In this document: positions 33,919 through 45,545 of the stretch, piece by piece
How the letters are laid out: every line of letters starts with the position of its first letter
How positions within the stretch are numbered: position 1 is the first letter of the stretch
NCBI GenBank assembly: GCA_032878915.1
Contig: JAVQMG010000125.1
Location: 25,549,501 to 25,613,500 of the forward strand
Length of the DNA stretch: 64,000 nucleotides
Source of the DNA: Castanopsis chinensis
Lineage: Eukaryota > Streptophyta > Magnoliopsida > Fagales > Fagaceae
Direction: 5' to 3'
Position numbers and translations under genes: made by a program
Notes under the pieces: model-generated
The model's input: the letters and a program-made list of their open reading frames with translations, nothing else
The model's database searches: none
Told to the model about the DNA's origin: nothing

Positions 33919-35145
33919 TAGGGGAGTTTCGGTTCGGTTTCGGTCGGTTTTCTCAGTATTAGCCAACCAAAACCGAAATTTTCGGTGCTTGAAGTTCTCA
34001 ACCGAAACCGACCGAAGTAATTGGAAATCAGTCGATTTCGGTTGGATTTCGGTTTCGGTCGGTTTCGGTGGATTTTTTCGGTTTCCTTACATTTATTTTC
34101 TAAGAATGCAAACAAAGAAAAAAAATTAACAAACCAGAAAATATTAACAAACCTAGAAACCCAGAAAAAATTAACAAACCCAGAAAATCCCTTTGCTTTC
34201 CCACGTTTTCTCACCACCCAAACACCAAGCACAGTAGCAAACACAAAACCAAAAAAAAAAAAAAGAGGGGGAAAGCACACTGGAGACAACAAAACCCAGA
34301 AAATATTAACAAACCCAAAAAAAATTAACAAACCCAGAAAATCCCTTTGCTTTCCCACGTTTTCTCACCACCCAAACACCAAGCACCAAGCAAAGTAGCA
34401 AACACAAAATCGAAAAAAAAAAAAAAAAAAAAAAAAAACGCACACTGGAGACAACCACACAAGCACATATGACCTCGTTGCCACAAAATCGCTTTCTCTA
34501 AAGATCGGCTTCAGTCTTCGATGCTTGAAATTACTGTTTTCTCGAAAGATTGGCTTCAGTCTTCGGTGCTTGAAGTTACTGTGAAGTTGGGTTTTGTTCG
34601 ATCTGAATGACAGAGAGAGAGAGGTTTTGTTCGATCTGAATGAGAGAGAGAGAGAGAGGTTTTGTTCGATCTGAATGACAGAGAGAGAGATGGGGAGGAA
34701 GAGAATGACCGGAGAGGGAAAGGGGAGAAGAGCGGCTGCTGTTGAAGAAAATGAGAGTCAGATGCTGAAAGTAGGATTAATAGGGTTATAAACTAAACCC
34801 CAAAACGACGTAGTTTCGGTAATAAGGAGAGGAAAAATAGAAAAAATTAAAAAGGCTATTACCAAGGGTCGAACCTGGGCTGACTGGAGAGAAACGTGCG
34901 CCCTTGCCGCTAGGATACCAGGAGCTTTGTTGAAATAATTTGTACAAATTATTATTTAATATATTTCGGTTCGGTTCGGTCAATTCGGTGTTTTAGAATT
35001 TGCCACCGAAAACCGAACCGAAATTTTCGGTTTTTTATATAATGAAACCGAAACCGAACTGAAACCGAAACTGAACCGAAATTTTGCATCGGTTCGGTCG
35101 ATTTGAAGCGGTTTTTTCGATTCGTCGGTTTTTTGCACACCCCTA
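33919..35145. mobile_element. hAT-like non-autonomous element abutting the NusB gene
   Basis: The ends are TAGGGGAG at left and (inverted) TAGGGGTG at right. The flanks TTAGACAC and TTTGACGC match at 6 of 8 positions, consistent with an eroded 8-bp hAT duplication. Subterminal regions at both ends are dense in CGGTT/AACCG motifs. The interior has a direct duplication of about 145 bp (34140-34260 and 34285-34410) and shorter triplicated tracts (34600-34690). No transposase is encoded. Confidence 0.7.
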
Positions 35146-35930
35146 TTTGACGCTGTCGTTTCATTTCAACAACAGTTTCCCAAAGCCTGGACTGCGAGAT
35201 GTGGACTTAGATTTATTTATTTATTTTATATATATTTTTTAAAGGACTTGAAATATTCAATATATCAATGCTATTTATAAGAGCATCAGAACTTGCACTA
35301 CCATATGATATATGCTGGTATATTTTAACATTAAAGAACAAAAATGTCTCGTTATCTTGTTTTATAATTCTAAAATTTTTTACAATTGTGCTACAGTACC
35401 ATTCAAAATTTATGATGAAACTTTAGTAACATTCTAAACCGGAGTAATATTTTTTATTTCCTACCTAAACATATCTACCTCTTTGTCTCTCTTCATTGTC
35501 TCATCTCCCCTCTTCTTCTCCAGAACAGTTTGGCCTTTCTCTCTCACGTCTCTCTCTCATTGTGGTGGGCATATTCTGGCATGGGTTTTGTCACAGTGTG
35601 GGTCTGGCGATGGCATGGATCTTGTGGCACTGTGAGTTTGGTGGTTTTGGTGGAGTGATCATTTGGTAGAGGTGCTCAAACCTTGCCTCTGATGATGGGC
35701 TACTCAACCTTGCCAATTACTGGGTTGTGATTTTTCTAGCGTGGGTTCGGTGGTGGCTTGTGGTGTGTGGGTGGTTTGAGGGGCTATGGGTTGCTGGGTT
35801 TTGTGTATTGCGGTGCGGTGTCGTTGTGATGGCAAAAAAAAAAAAAAAAAAAAATTTTCCAAGTTAAGTACTATGTTATTTTAAATTTTTTGGTTTGGGA
35901 AATATGATGCATTGCTGAATTTTTAAGTTA

Positions 35931-36003
<73 letters not shown>

Positions 36004-36628
36004 TAAAACTAGTGTAGTCACATACTCACCTCTGAATCCGGCAGCAAGGAGAACACAAGCCAAATGAAGGGAATATGATACAGTCTTGTGTAATAAGATT
36101 GTGGCGGTGGTTGGCCATCGGAGGCTAGGGACATTAATGAGGAATGAGGATAGTGGTTGGATGGCAGACAATAGAGGGGGAGATTCGATTGATAAGTTTT
36201 GGGTAAAACAAAAAATGATTTACAGAAAATGAAAGCGTAAACCAATTTCGACGATAAGTATTTTTATTTTACAGTCAACCGAAAAAACAATTTATAGTTA
36301 ACCCACATTTTCTGTTGCCTCAAACACTTGTAACGTAGAAAACATTTTTTCATTCAACCAAATTAAAGTAATTTCCTCTTATATGGCCAACCAAACATTT
36401 TTTCCACTTATCTAGTCAACTTGGTTAGAGTGATATTGAACTTTTTAACAATTACGGTTAAGGTTGCATTTGTTTCAATATAATATATTTTTTTTTTTTA
36501 CATTTTCGAAAATTTGGTTCAACTAAAATGTTGGGGCAACCCCTAAAGCGTAAATCATTTTACGTCTTTTTGAGGGAATAAAACAATTTACATCCCCAAG
36601 ACCTCGAATTGGAGACCTCACCCCTCCC
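35146..36628. other. Intergenic stretch with an ATT microsatellite, no gene seen
   Basis: An interval at about 35270-35410 has the GAGCATCA...TGCTACAGTACC style of short plant MITEs. The remainder, about 35450-36600, contains GT/GG-rich tracts and no convincing coding sequence. Confidence 0.4.
35932..36003. repeat. (ATT)n microsatellite
   Basis: Twenty-four perfect ATT units; read on the minus strand it would give a poly-Asn tract. Confidence 0.95.
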
Positions 36629-37773
36629 TAGACATGGCAAAACGGGCGGGGCGGGTCGGGTCAATCGGGTTGCGGGTCAAACGGGTCACGGGTCAAAAAC
36701 GGGTCATCTTAAGCGGGTTAAAAACAGGTTCGGGTCAATCGGGTTGCGGGTCGGGTCGGGTTAACCCGTATTGACCCATATTTTTCACATGATTTTTTTT
36801 TTATTTTTTTTATTTTTATTTATAATTTTTTTATAAATAAAACAACATGTATTTGTCATTTGAAAAGTTATGCAACAAATTATTTTATGTAAAATGCATT
36901 ATTTTGACTTCACCACTTATATTAAGAATGAATTCAGTTAAACTTATTAATACTTATTTAATAATTTTAAAATTATATAAATCCTAACATTACTATTTAA
37001 AACAAAATAATACAAATATAAGTAAAACAAATACACATGTTTTATTTCTACACAATATTAACATTCCAAAATATAAAACAAAATTATAAATGACTTATTG
37101 GATAACTCATTTGATAAAGAATAAAAACATATAAGAAATTTACAATCTTGAAAATTAATTTTATATTCTATTATCAATTGTGGTTGGCACTCTATTTCAA
37201 TTTGAGATATACATTAAAATTGGATTGCTTACTTATTTATATATGGTCTCTTTTATGAATATCATATCATTGTTAAGCAACACACACTGTAGGAAATATC
37301 ATAATTTATTTTGAAAAGCCATTTATTTTGGACATAAATTGTTAAAAAATGAGTCTAAGCATTCATAATTTATGCTAATTTGATACTTTGGCTTCACTAT
37401 TTTTACACTTATAATGTTTCTTACACATATCTACAATTTTAAATCTATATTTGTAACTCTACTGTAACCATATTATCTTGGCATGTACTTTGTTATTTAA
37501 TATTGAAAAATTTTTACTCATTACAGAATGCTCAACCTTTTATCTTTCAATTAATTTGCATATGTAAATGTATCAATTGTTTCTTTAAAGTTCATAATAA
37601 ACAATTAAACTACTATTGTCTTAATTTTAATTTTTTTTTAACAAAAAAAAAAAAGTTTTAAAAAAGTGATTCGGGTTCGGGTCGGGTCGAGTTGACCCGC
37701 AAAAAATATGAAAAACTCGGGTCGGGTCAGGTCGGGTCGGGTCAGAAAATTTTGATCCGTTTTGCCATGTCTA
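36629..37773. mobile_element. hAT-superfamily non-autonomous element
   Basis: Perfect 17-bp terminal inverted repeats TAGACATGGCAAAACGG lie at both ends. A perfect 8-bp target duplication CCCCTCCC flanks them (36621-36628 and 37774-37781). Arrays of GGGTC/GGGTT motifs lie just inside each end, as transposase-binding subterminal repeats do in hAT elements. The 900-bp interior is AT-rich and has no open frame, so the element depends on a transposase elsewhere. Its intact ends suggest recent movement. Confidence 0.93.
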
Positions 37774-38035
37774 CCCCTCCCATATTGGAAATGCGCCACC
37801 CATCACACTTCTCCATCGTACTTCTTGTTGCCCCAATCCCCTCCTTCTTCCTAGTGCAACACCAACGAAGATTAGTTCTCTTGGGATTGAATGGGACGGT
37901 TTCGGCAGAGATATTTATAGAGTGCAATCTAATGAGATTTGTGATGCTTTTCCAGGAAGCTCATTTTAGTGGCGTAAACTTTGGAAGGTGGTAGTTGACA
38001 ATGTGGCAAACGTGGTTCATGATGAGTTGGTGACC

Positions 38036-38284
38036 TAGGATGGGTTTGGATTCAGCGTTTTGGGCGTCTAGTGTTTTGCGTTTTCAACCTTTTTTTTTTA
38101 GTCGTGAATGTTGACTTTCTGTGTGAACAGTGCAAGGTGCACCTGTGCACTGTTCACGAGACCCACAAATATTAATTTTCAACAACTTTTTCATTAAAAA
38201 TGAGTCTCACGGTATTATTCACACATTTAAAAATTATTTTGCTACACTGTTTTTAGTTTTCAGCTGTATCCAAACAGACACTAA
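38036..38284. mobile_element. Short hAT-like MITE
   Basis: The left end TAGGATGGGTTTGGATTCAGC pairs with the inverted right end TTAGTGTCTGTTTGGATACAGC. The interior contains a GTGCACCTGTGCAC-like palindrome and TGAGTCTCACGGT. A related copy is at 61992-62208. No clear target duplication was found. Confidence 0.5.
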
Positions 38285-38323
38285 ATAGTCTCTCTCTCTC
38301 TCGCTCGATCTTTTTCTTTTTTT

Positions 38324-38773
38324 GGCAAAAATGCAAAACTAACCCTTTAACTTTCAACATTTTTCATTTCAGTCCTCTGACTTTAAGTTTTATCATTTCA
38401 GTCCTCTAACTTTCAAATTTTGTCAATTCAGGCTTCTGTTAGAACTCAGTTAAGATTACTGTTAAACTCATTGAGAAATGACTGTTTTACCATTTTTTTT
38501 TTTTAAAAAAAATTCAGAATTAAAAGAAAAATTTGTAAAAAGAAAAAAAAAAAAAAAAAAGGGAACGATGACTGGCGGTCGCTCCCATCAGACACACTAA
38601 GAATAATTACAAGAAAAAATGACTTGGAACCTCAAATCCAGCAGGATCAAACAACCTTGTTGTTGCGACTGAAAATACAGTCATAGACTCATAGCTCACT
38701 TTCTCGAACTCCTCTGCGGTATTGACTCCCCAACTCTTCTTCTTCTTCTTCTTCTTCTTCAGTCTTCAAATCT

Positions 38774-38842
<69 letters not shown>

Positions 38843-39664
38843 CATCTCTCTCTCTCTCTTAAACCCGACAAAAAAAATGGCACCCATAGACCCACACTTG
38901 TTCACAGACTTGATCCACCCAGTAACGACCCACATCTCTCTCTTTCTACCTTGACTTCCCATCCTCCACCATCCACGCCATCGCTCTCCTCTCTCTCTCT
39001 CTAACCCCCACACTGGTCCACTCTCTCTCGACACGCACTCTCTCACCATCCACTCCGTCCTCGACCCACAATCCCAAGCTCCCATCGCCAATCTCCTTTC
39101 CCTTCTCCATCGCCGATCTCCTCTCCCTTCAATATTTTTTCTCTCTTCCTCCACCTTGCCGGCTTGCCCAGCCATCGATCGAAGGCCTTAAAACGCTCTC
39201 GCCGGGGTACTCTGTGTTGAGTTCAGCTCTGACTGTGACTTTGATCCGCCCCTCTCTCTCTGCTATCTTATTTTCTCTCCTGTTGGTGTGGGTTTCTGTT
39301 TGTGTTGCTAGGTGTGGTGGGTCTGTTGTTGGCTGATTTGGTGTGGCTGGGTTTGTATTTGCGTTCGTGTTGCGGCTGATTTGGGGTGGAGTTGTTGGCC
39401 TTGACGGTGGACAAGAAGTCCTTTAATTCTGAATTTGGTTGGTGATTTGGTTGTTTTTCTTTTAATTTTGAATTGTTAAAAAAAAAAAAAAAAGAGGGTA
39501 AAATAGTCATTTCTTAGTGTGTTTAATGGTAATCTTAACTGAGATCTAACAGAAGCTTTGATTGACAAAAATTGAAAGTTAGAGGACTGAAATAACAAAA
39601 CTTAAAGTTAAAGGACTGAAATGAAAAACGTTGAAAGATAGAGGGTCAGTTTTGCATTTTTACC
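38324..39664. mobile_element. Mutator-type non-autonomous element with long TIRs
   Basis: Inverted arms of about 190 bp (38324-38515 and 39478-39664) begin GGCAAAAATGCAAAACT and, inverted, GGTAAAAATGCAAAACT. They are flanked by 9-bp T-rich duplications matching 8 of 9. The interior contains a (AC)32 microsatellite, CT-rich tracts and no transposase. Open frames inside are low-complexity. It belongs to the same family as the Pack-MULE-like element at 3031-4794. Confidence 0.8.
38777..38840. repeat. (AC)n microsatellite
   Basis: Thirty-two perfect AC units inside the Mutator-type element. Confidence 0.95.
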
Positions 39665-39695
39665 TTTTTTTTTTTTTTTTGGAGGAGGGGGGGGG

Positions 39696-40919
39696 GCGTA
39701 AACTCTAGTAAACAGCTCGAAGGTGTAGGTTAATGACAATCAGATTCAAGATCTTTAAAAGTGGCCAATTTCATCCTTAAAGATAATTTAATCCCTAACA
39801 CCATTAACCTCCATTACTTTTTTTTTTTTTTAATTTGTTTCTTGAGCCTGTCTTTCTCTCTGTCTCTCTAACTCTCTAGTTCCTCTCTTCTTCCTTAGAC
39901 CTTTTTTCTCCCTCCCATCCCCTCTATTTCTCTCACTCTCTCTCTCTCTCTCCAACCCTATCCACTCCCCTCCCTCTCATCTCTCTGTTTCTCTCTCTTG
40001 TCCATGCCTCTCTTGTTCTCATTTCTCAGTGGTGCGTGGGTTTGATGGTTGTGGGTTGTGGTTTGGGAGGTTGTTCTGCTGTGGTAGTGGGTTTCTAGTG
40101 GTTGGTTTTGGTTTGTTATCGCTTTTTTTTTTTTTTTTTTTTTGTGGTGGTGGGTTCTAATGTGTGGCTGGTTTATTTTGGTATTTTTTATTTGGGTTTT
40201 GTGGTCGGTGGTGGGTTCTGATATGGGGTGGACTTGCAGTGGGGGTGATTGTGAGTTCCGATGGGGGTAGTGGTTTGCTATAGGTTTTTTGGATTTGGGT
40301 TTTGTTGCTATGGGTTTTGTTGGGTTTTATGACCGGTGGCGGTGGCAAATCTGTGATTAGAGAGGGAGAGGGAAGAATGAAGAGAGGGGTAAAAGTGATC
40401 AATTTGGCCCTGCGTGACCCAACAACCATTGTCCACTACGATACCACCATCACAACGCACCCATTGTCCTCAAACCCAAACGACCATCAATCACCACCCA
40501 AAACAAGCTTCAACCCATGGTTTCTTGTGCGAGAATAGAGGAAATAAAGAGAACAACCAAGGGGTAGATAGTGTTAGAGAGAGAAAAGGGTATTGGAGAG
40601 TAGGGTTTTGGTTGTGAGAAACAAAAGAACCACCAAGAACCACCAAGTTGCTACTATTGTAGGTCTCTTGGATGGGAATAAAATGAGAGAGAAATTTAGG
40701 GATATTGTTGAGATGAGATCAAAACAAATTTGTTTAGAGAGAGAGAGAAAGAGAGAGAGAGAGAGGACATAGGTCTGTAAGGGAGAAAAAAAAAAGTAAC
40801 AGTTCTTAAAAGTGTTTAGGGATCCACTTGGGTTTATGGACCAAATTGATCACTTTTGAAATTTCTTGGACCTAGTTAACATAAACCAAAGCCTTAAGAC
40901 TGTTTATTGGAATTTACCC
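39696..40919. mobile_element. Probable Mutator-type TIR element adjacent to the previous one
   Basis: The left arm begins GGCGTAAACTC...AGTAAACAGC and the inverted right arm GGGTAAATTCC...ATAAACAGTC. Similarity continues over about 150 bp, including AAAAGTG(G/A)(C/T)CAATTT. The interior is again CT-rich then GGT/GA-rich (CTCTCTCT at about 39930-39955 and GAGAGA at 40735-40765). A clean target duplication is not visible because both flanks are homopolymeric. Confidence 0.6.
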
Positions 40920-41468
40920 TTTTTTTTTTCTCATATATACGACTAGTTTGCAATGAGTTTTGTAAGTTTTTTTTTTTTTTTTAAAATTAAAATGTTGCAA
41001 AAAAGTTTAGATTAACTTAGAAATTATGGAATTGGAATTATTAGAACAAATTTGTACCTGTGATCTATTGGATATTTGGATTGTTGTGAAATTCAATGTT
41101 TGTGTTGTGGATTTTGTATTCATTATGTTTAAATTTGGGAAAAAGTTTTAATTAGTGATCTTGCGTAAGAGTCAAAAATTTGATAATATCTTCCAAAACA
41201 TTTTTAAAAATGCAATTAAATGTTAGAAAAAAAAAATTGTTTTTTCCAATTAATAATTTAAAACCAGAAAAAGGGTCAAAATAAACACTTTGCTCAAACA
41301 CTAGCTTTAAAAAAAAAAAAAACAATTTGTTAGGTATAATAAAAGTAAAAAAAAAAAAAAAAAAAACATTTTGAGTAGGTTTTTATTTTTCTAGAGAAAT
41401 TTTCATATTATAATAAGTCTTCATAAGTCATAACAAATAAGGAAAAAAGTGTAATCTGCAAGACTTTT

Positions 41469-41773
41469 TCATGGCTACCACTGGGAGTGGTTGGTCTAGT
41501 GGTCATGGGCTTATTCCTAAAGGTTTGGGAGGTGGAGGTCCTAGGTTCGAATCCCACAATGGGAAGCACCTGGAAAAAAACATACTCTCTCAAATCACAC
41601 TCACTAGTGTCCTCGATGGGGCTTGGTGCATAGCTATGGCTCATCTGGATCCCTTGCTCCCATAGGCTTGACCTAGCTTGTAGAGCTTCACTATGGTCAC
41701 ACCCAGGTGGAAGACGCTAACTTAGATCGCCCCTACCCATATTTTGTTCAAAAAAAAAAATATTGTCATGGCT
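41469..41773 (+). mobile_element. tRNA-derived SINE
   Basis: The body is 41477-41765. The A box is in TTGGTCTAGTGGTCATGGG and the B box is a perfect GGTTCGAATCC at about 41543. It ends with poly(A) (41750-41760). The 8-bp duplication TCATGGCT occurs at 41469-41476 and 41766-41773. Confidence 0.8.
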
Positions 41774-41869
41774 CTTTAAGTCAATTTGCAACAAAATTTA
41801 TCATAATTTTATTTCTTCTTAATCTGCACTAATACTTGTGTGCACTTATGGGTCTATCGAGTATTACAA

Positions 41870-42118
41870 TTACTTAGGTTTCCAGCACCAAAAAAGAATA
41901 CATCTTTCACCATTCACTTCAATGTTGCAATGCCCTCTACATACTAATCCGCAATTTGATATAACTTTCGGATTACCTCGTGAACTCAAAACACAAGTGT
42001 TAAAACAGGAATCAAAGCATTGGCGCCAAGATTTTGCCCCTACAGCTGACTGCCCCATATGCATACCAAGAACTAGAAGCAACATAAAAACAAACCTCAA
42101 ACCTCTTATTTCCTCCAT
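41870..42118 (-). CDS. Small secreted cysteine-rich peptide (thionin-like pattern)
   Basis: The intact 82-aa frame starts MEEIRGLRFVFMLLLVLGMH, with a hydrophobic signal peptide and a likely cleavage near AVGA|KSW. The mature part of about 55 residues has eight cysteines spaced C-x3-C-x3-C ... C-x3-C-x3-C ... C-x4-C, the pattern of plant thionin-like or related defence/signalling peptides. It would be exported and folded by disulfides. It stands alone among repeats, with a SINE 97 bp away on the opposite strand and no clear promoter element. No domain search was possible, and short frames can arise by chance, but signal peptide plus paired cysteines make a real gene likely. Confidence 0.6.
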   Translation of the reverse strand: MEEIRGLRFVFMLLLVLGMHMGQSAVGAKSWRQCFDSCFNTCVLSSRGNPKVISNCGLVCRGHCNIEVNGERCILFWCWKPK

Positions 42119-42334
42119 CGCAAGCCTGGAAAGAACATAATTAGTATTTGTAGTTTGTGTTTAATTGAGCTTATGTTTATTTCAAAAATAATTTGAATAA
42201 AGTACAATTATATGATTATATCTTATTAAGAAAAATAGAAAGATAGGGTTTTATAAAGTTGGATATAAAAAGAGGGTGAACTAAGTTGAATATTTAACCT
42301 AAGACAAATGAGCATGTAACATATGGAAAAATTG

Positions 42335-42720
42335 TGGCAAAAAAGGTATTTCGGTCAAATTTAGGTTTTCGGGGGCATTTTGGTCATTTTATAGGTTCTT
42401 TGAGTATTTTGGTATTTTTTTTGGTTTTGGGGGTATTTTTGACATTTTTTAGATTTAGAAGGTATTTTGGTCATTTTTAGGTTTTGTGCGTATTTTGGTC
42501 AATTTTTTTAGGTTTTGGGATCATTTTGATCAATTTTTAAGTTCAAAGGGTATTTTGGTAAATTTTTTGGTTCTAAAAGTATATCAATAATTTTAGAGGG
42601 TTTTTTTTTTTTTTTTTTTGTTGGGGGGGGGGGTATTTTGGTCATTTTGAACATCTCAGGGCATTTTGGTAAAATTTTAGATTTAAGGATAGTTTGGACA
42701 TTTTAGAAGTTTTAGTGTAT
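42335..42720 (+). repeat. Degenerate minisatellite
   Basis: About ten imperfect copies of a unit like GGTATTTTGGTCATTTTTAG, with spacing of roughly 35-42 bp, are interrupted by a poly(T)/poly(G) tract at 42600-42632. Confidence 0.75.
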
Positions 42721-43039
42721 TTTTATTATATATAAGTATTGATTATTGGGTAATTGGGTGGGTTGGGTTTTACCTATAATAACTAGGTTGAGTTAGGTTT
42801 GGATTTTAATCAATGAGTTATAACCTAAAACCACCCATTTGACAATATGTAACGTATGAAACCATTCAAGAATTTCAAACCCCTGTATCAAAAAAAAGAA
42901 TTTCAAACCCCATAAATATGATTTTAGGCTAACATCTCTAAAGAAACTTAATTAAACAAGTAGGGTTTGGTAGGGAAAAAAAACCTACAAAATGAAATGA
43001 ACCAATTTCTAGTTCCTCGAAAAAGTATTTTGTATCAAA

Positions 43040-43085
43040 CTAGCCTCTAAGCACGCGCTCACGCACATGCTCAGAGGCTTTTTTA
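43040..43085 (-). mobile_element. Helitron-like 3' terminus
   Basis: On the minus strand a near-palindrome (AGCCTCTGAGCATG ... GCGTGCTTAGAGG) is followed at once by CTAG and a flanking T, the Helitron 3' signature. The matching 5' end may be near 45543, which would place the Mutator-type element 43537-44977 inside it. Confidence 0.5.
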
Positions 43086-43536
43086 TTTTTTATTTTGTAA
43101 ATGTTAATAATTTGCATCTATTATAATTTAGAAATATATATTTTTATTTTTCAAACAAATAAAAAGGATTGTTGTAGGGAAAAGACTTGGCTGTAAGAAA
43201 TTGTTATTAACGGAAGAAATGGGTTTATTTGACCATCGAAGAAGTCCATTGTGAATTCCAATTGAGAAGACAAAAATCAAACCCACAAAATTACATGAGA
43301 ATTAATTGGATTTTATAGATCTAATGGAGAAGTTATTTAGTGTTTGTCCCCGAAAAGCAAGTAAGAGGCGAAATTTAGGTGAATGGTGAACTTCACTCTT
43401 GAAAAAAAATGAGGACTTATAAATAAGGAAGAATCTCATTAGATGAAGAGAATAAATACTGCATACCTTCTTTTAGAGAATAAAGCTAATTGTATGAATA
43501 GTTTTTTTGAACACGCTCCAAAACCAATTTTTTTTA

Positions 43537-44977
43537 GGCGAAAATACACTTTTGGTCCCTACATTTTGGGCCGATTCTCATTTTGGTCCCTAAATTGATT
43601 TTGCTACTAATGTAGTCCTTAAAAAAAGAAAATCAATTTCATTTTGGTCCCTGCCGTCAACCCACTAGCAGAAAAATCCTATGTGGCAGACGGAGTGCAT
43701 AGGTGGCAGGTTAAATGCTGACGTGGTTAATAAAATAATATTAAAAATACCACGTCAGCATCCATGTCAGCATTTTAATGAATAAAAAAAGCCACCTCAG
43801 AAAAAAAAATAATGAAATAAATTATTTTTTAAAACATTAATCTTTTTTTTTTTTTTTTTTTTGCTTTTCATTATTTCTTCGGAAGAACATGGTTCTTCTT
43901 CTTCTTCCCTAGAAGATGAACTACAATTTACCCAAAAAAAGAAAAGAAGAGAAGATGAACTTCATGTTCTTCACCAAACTCACCATCCTTGACCCAAATC
44001 CACCATCAACAGCACCACCCCGCCGATCAAACCCATTTCCCAAAGCAGCAAACACCACCACCATCACTGAAAAAACCCAGCCCCATGGAAACCCAGAAAA
44101 ACCCGATCAAACCCACACCACCATTGTCGATCAAACCCAGCCCCGGAAACCCAGAAAAACCCGATCAAACCCACACTACCATTGTCGATCAAACCCAGCC
44201 CCGAAAACCCAGAAAAACCCGATCAAACCCACACCACATCGCCGATCAAGCCGAAAATACCCAACCCCACGAAAACCCAGAACAACCTGATCAAACTCAC
44301 ACAACCATCGCCGATCAAGCCGGAAAATCCTAGCCCCACGGAAACCCATAAAAACCAGATCAAGCCAACTCCACCATTGCCGATAAAATCCACACCACCA
44401 TCACCGATTAAACAACAAAGAGGGAGAGAGAGTCGGGTTAAGAGAGAGAGAGAGAAAAAACTCAGAGATTAAGAGAGAGTGAGGGATCAAGAGCTTGAAA
44501 AAAGGAAGAAGAAAAAGAAAGATACAATCACAAACATGCACCGTGAGAAAGAGAAAGAGAAAGAGGATCTGGAATTGAAAAGGAAGAAGAAAAAGAAAGA
44601 TAAAAATTTATACAAAGTAGGTTTTTTTTTTTTTTTAATTCTAATTTTAATAATGAAAAGAAAAAAAATAGATTTAAGGTTTTTTAAAAAAGTTTATTTT
44701 ATTATTTAATTTTCTGAGGTGGCTTTTTTTATTTATTAAAATGCTGATATGGATGCTGACATGGTATTTTTAATATTATTTTATTAGCCACGTCAGCATC
44801 CAACATGCCACATATACACTCCGTCTGCCACGTAGTAGGTTTCCGTTAATTTGTTGACGACAGGGACTAAAATAGAATCGATTTTCTTTTTTTAGGGACT
44901 ACGTTAGTAGCAAAATCAATTTAGGTACCAAAATGAGAATCGGCCCAAAATGTAGGGACGAAAAGTGCATTTATGCC
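43537..44977. mobile_element. Mutator-type non-autonomous element with long TIRs
   Basis: Inverted arms of about 270-300 bp begin GGCGAAAATACACTTTTGG and, inverted, GGCATAAATGCACTTTTCG. A perfect 9-bp duplication TTTTTTTTA flanks the element (43528-43536 and 44978-44986). The arms repeatedly contain TTTTGGTCCCTA and CCACGTCAGCAT. The interior has no transposase but a C/A-rich minisatellite of 58-bp units (44105-44280) and a GA-rich tract. Confidence 0.85.
44105..44335 (+). repeat. 58-bp minisatellite inside the Mutator-type element
   Basis: Units start GATCAAACCCACAC at 44105, 44163 and 44221, with a more diverged fourth following. Any translation is Pro/Thr/His-rich low complexity, so I do not call it a gene. 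Confidence 0.85.
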
Positions 44978-45545
44978 TTTTTTTTAAGGCGCTGGAGGAA
45001 AGTTAAGTATGGGCAGAAGCAATTTTCCTCAATCTAATAGGTGGGAGAGACGTAAGTTGGAAATAACTATATTTGGGAAGGAGTAGGGAGTGGTAGTTTT
45101 ATTTGTGTTCGTGGGATGAAAAGATTTTTTGTTTTTTAGAAATAGGAGAGAAGTTTGAATCTATTTAGGACAGGGAAGTTTTACAAAGAATTATTTGGTA
45201 GTTTTTTAATTTGAATTTATCTATTGTTAATGAGTTTACACAGGAAGGATTTCTTTAAAAATTACTATAAAATTTAGGATTTGAAATGGAGTAAACTGTC
45301 AGTTTAGTGTTTGCTACTTTTAAGGAAAAAAATATAGCAAACATGCATGAGATATATTTAAATAAATAGAGAGTGTGCTAATTTTTAAGAAAAAAGTTTT
45401 TCTGATAGTTTTTTTTTTTGAATTTTGTTGAATTACAATTTTAACCTCATTTTTTTTTAAAGAATAAGGGTTATCTAATTAGATTAGGGGTATTTTTGAC
45501 AGTAAAAAAAGCAATAACTAACTTTGCGAATCCTCTTAATATATA

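Noticed and set aside
33797..34398. Plus- and minus-strand frames upstream of the NusB gene
   Set aside because: They are low-complexity translations of CGGTT/AACCG subterminal repeats of the hAT-like element.
38689..39175. Frames with long Cys-Val runs
   Set aside because: They are translations of the (AC)32 microsatellite and surrounding CT-rich DNA.
43916..44709. Overlapping Pro/Thr/His-rich and Lys/Glu-rich frames of 76-124 codons
   Set aside because: They come from a 58-bp minisatellite and a GA-rich tract inside a Mutator-type element and are open in several frames at once.
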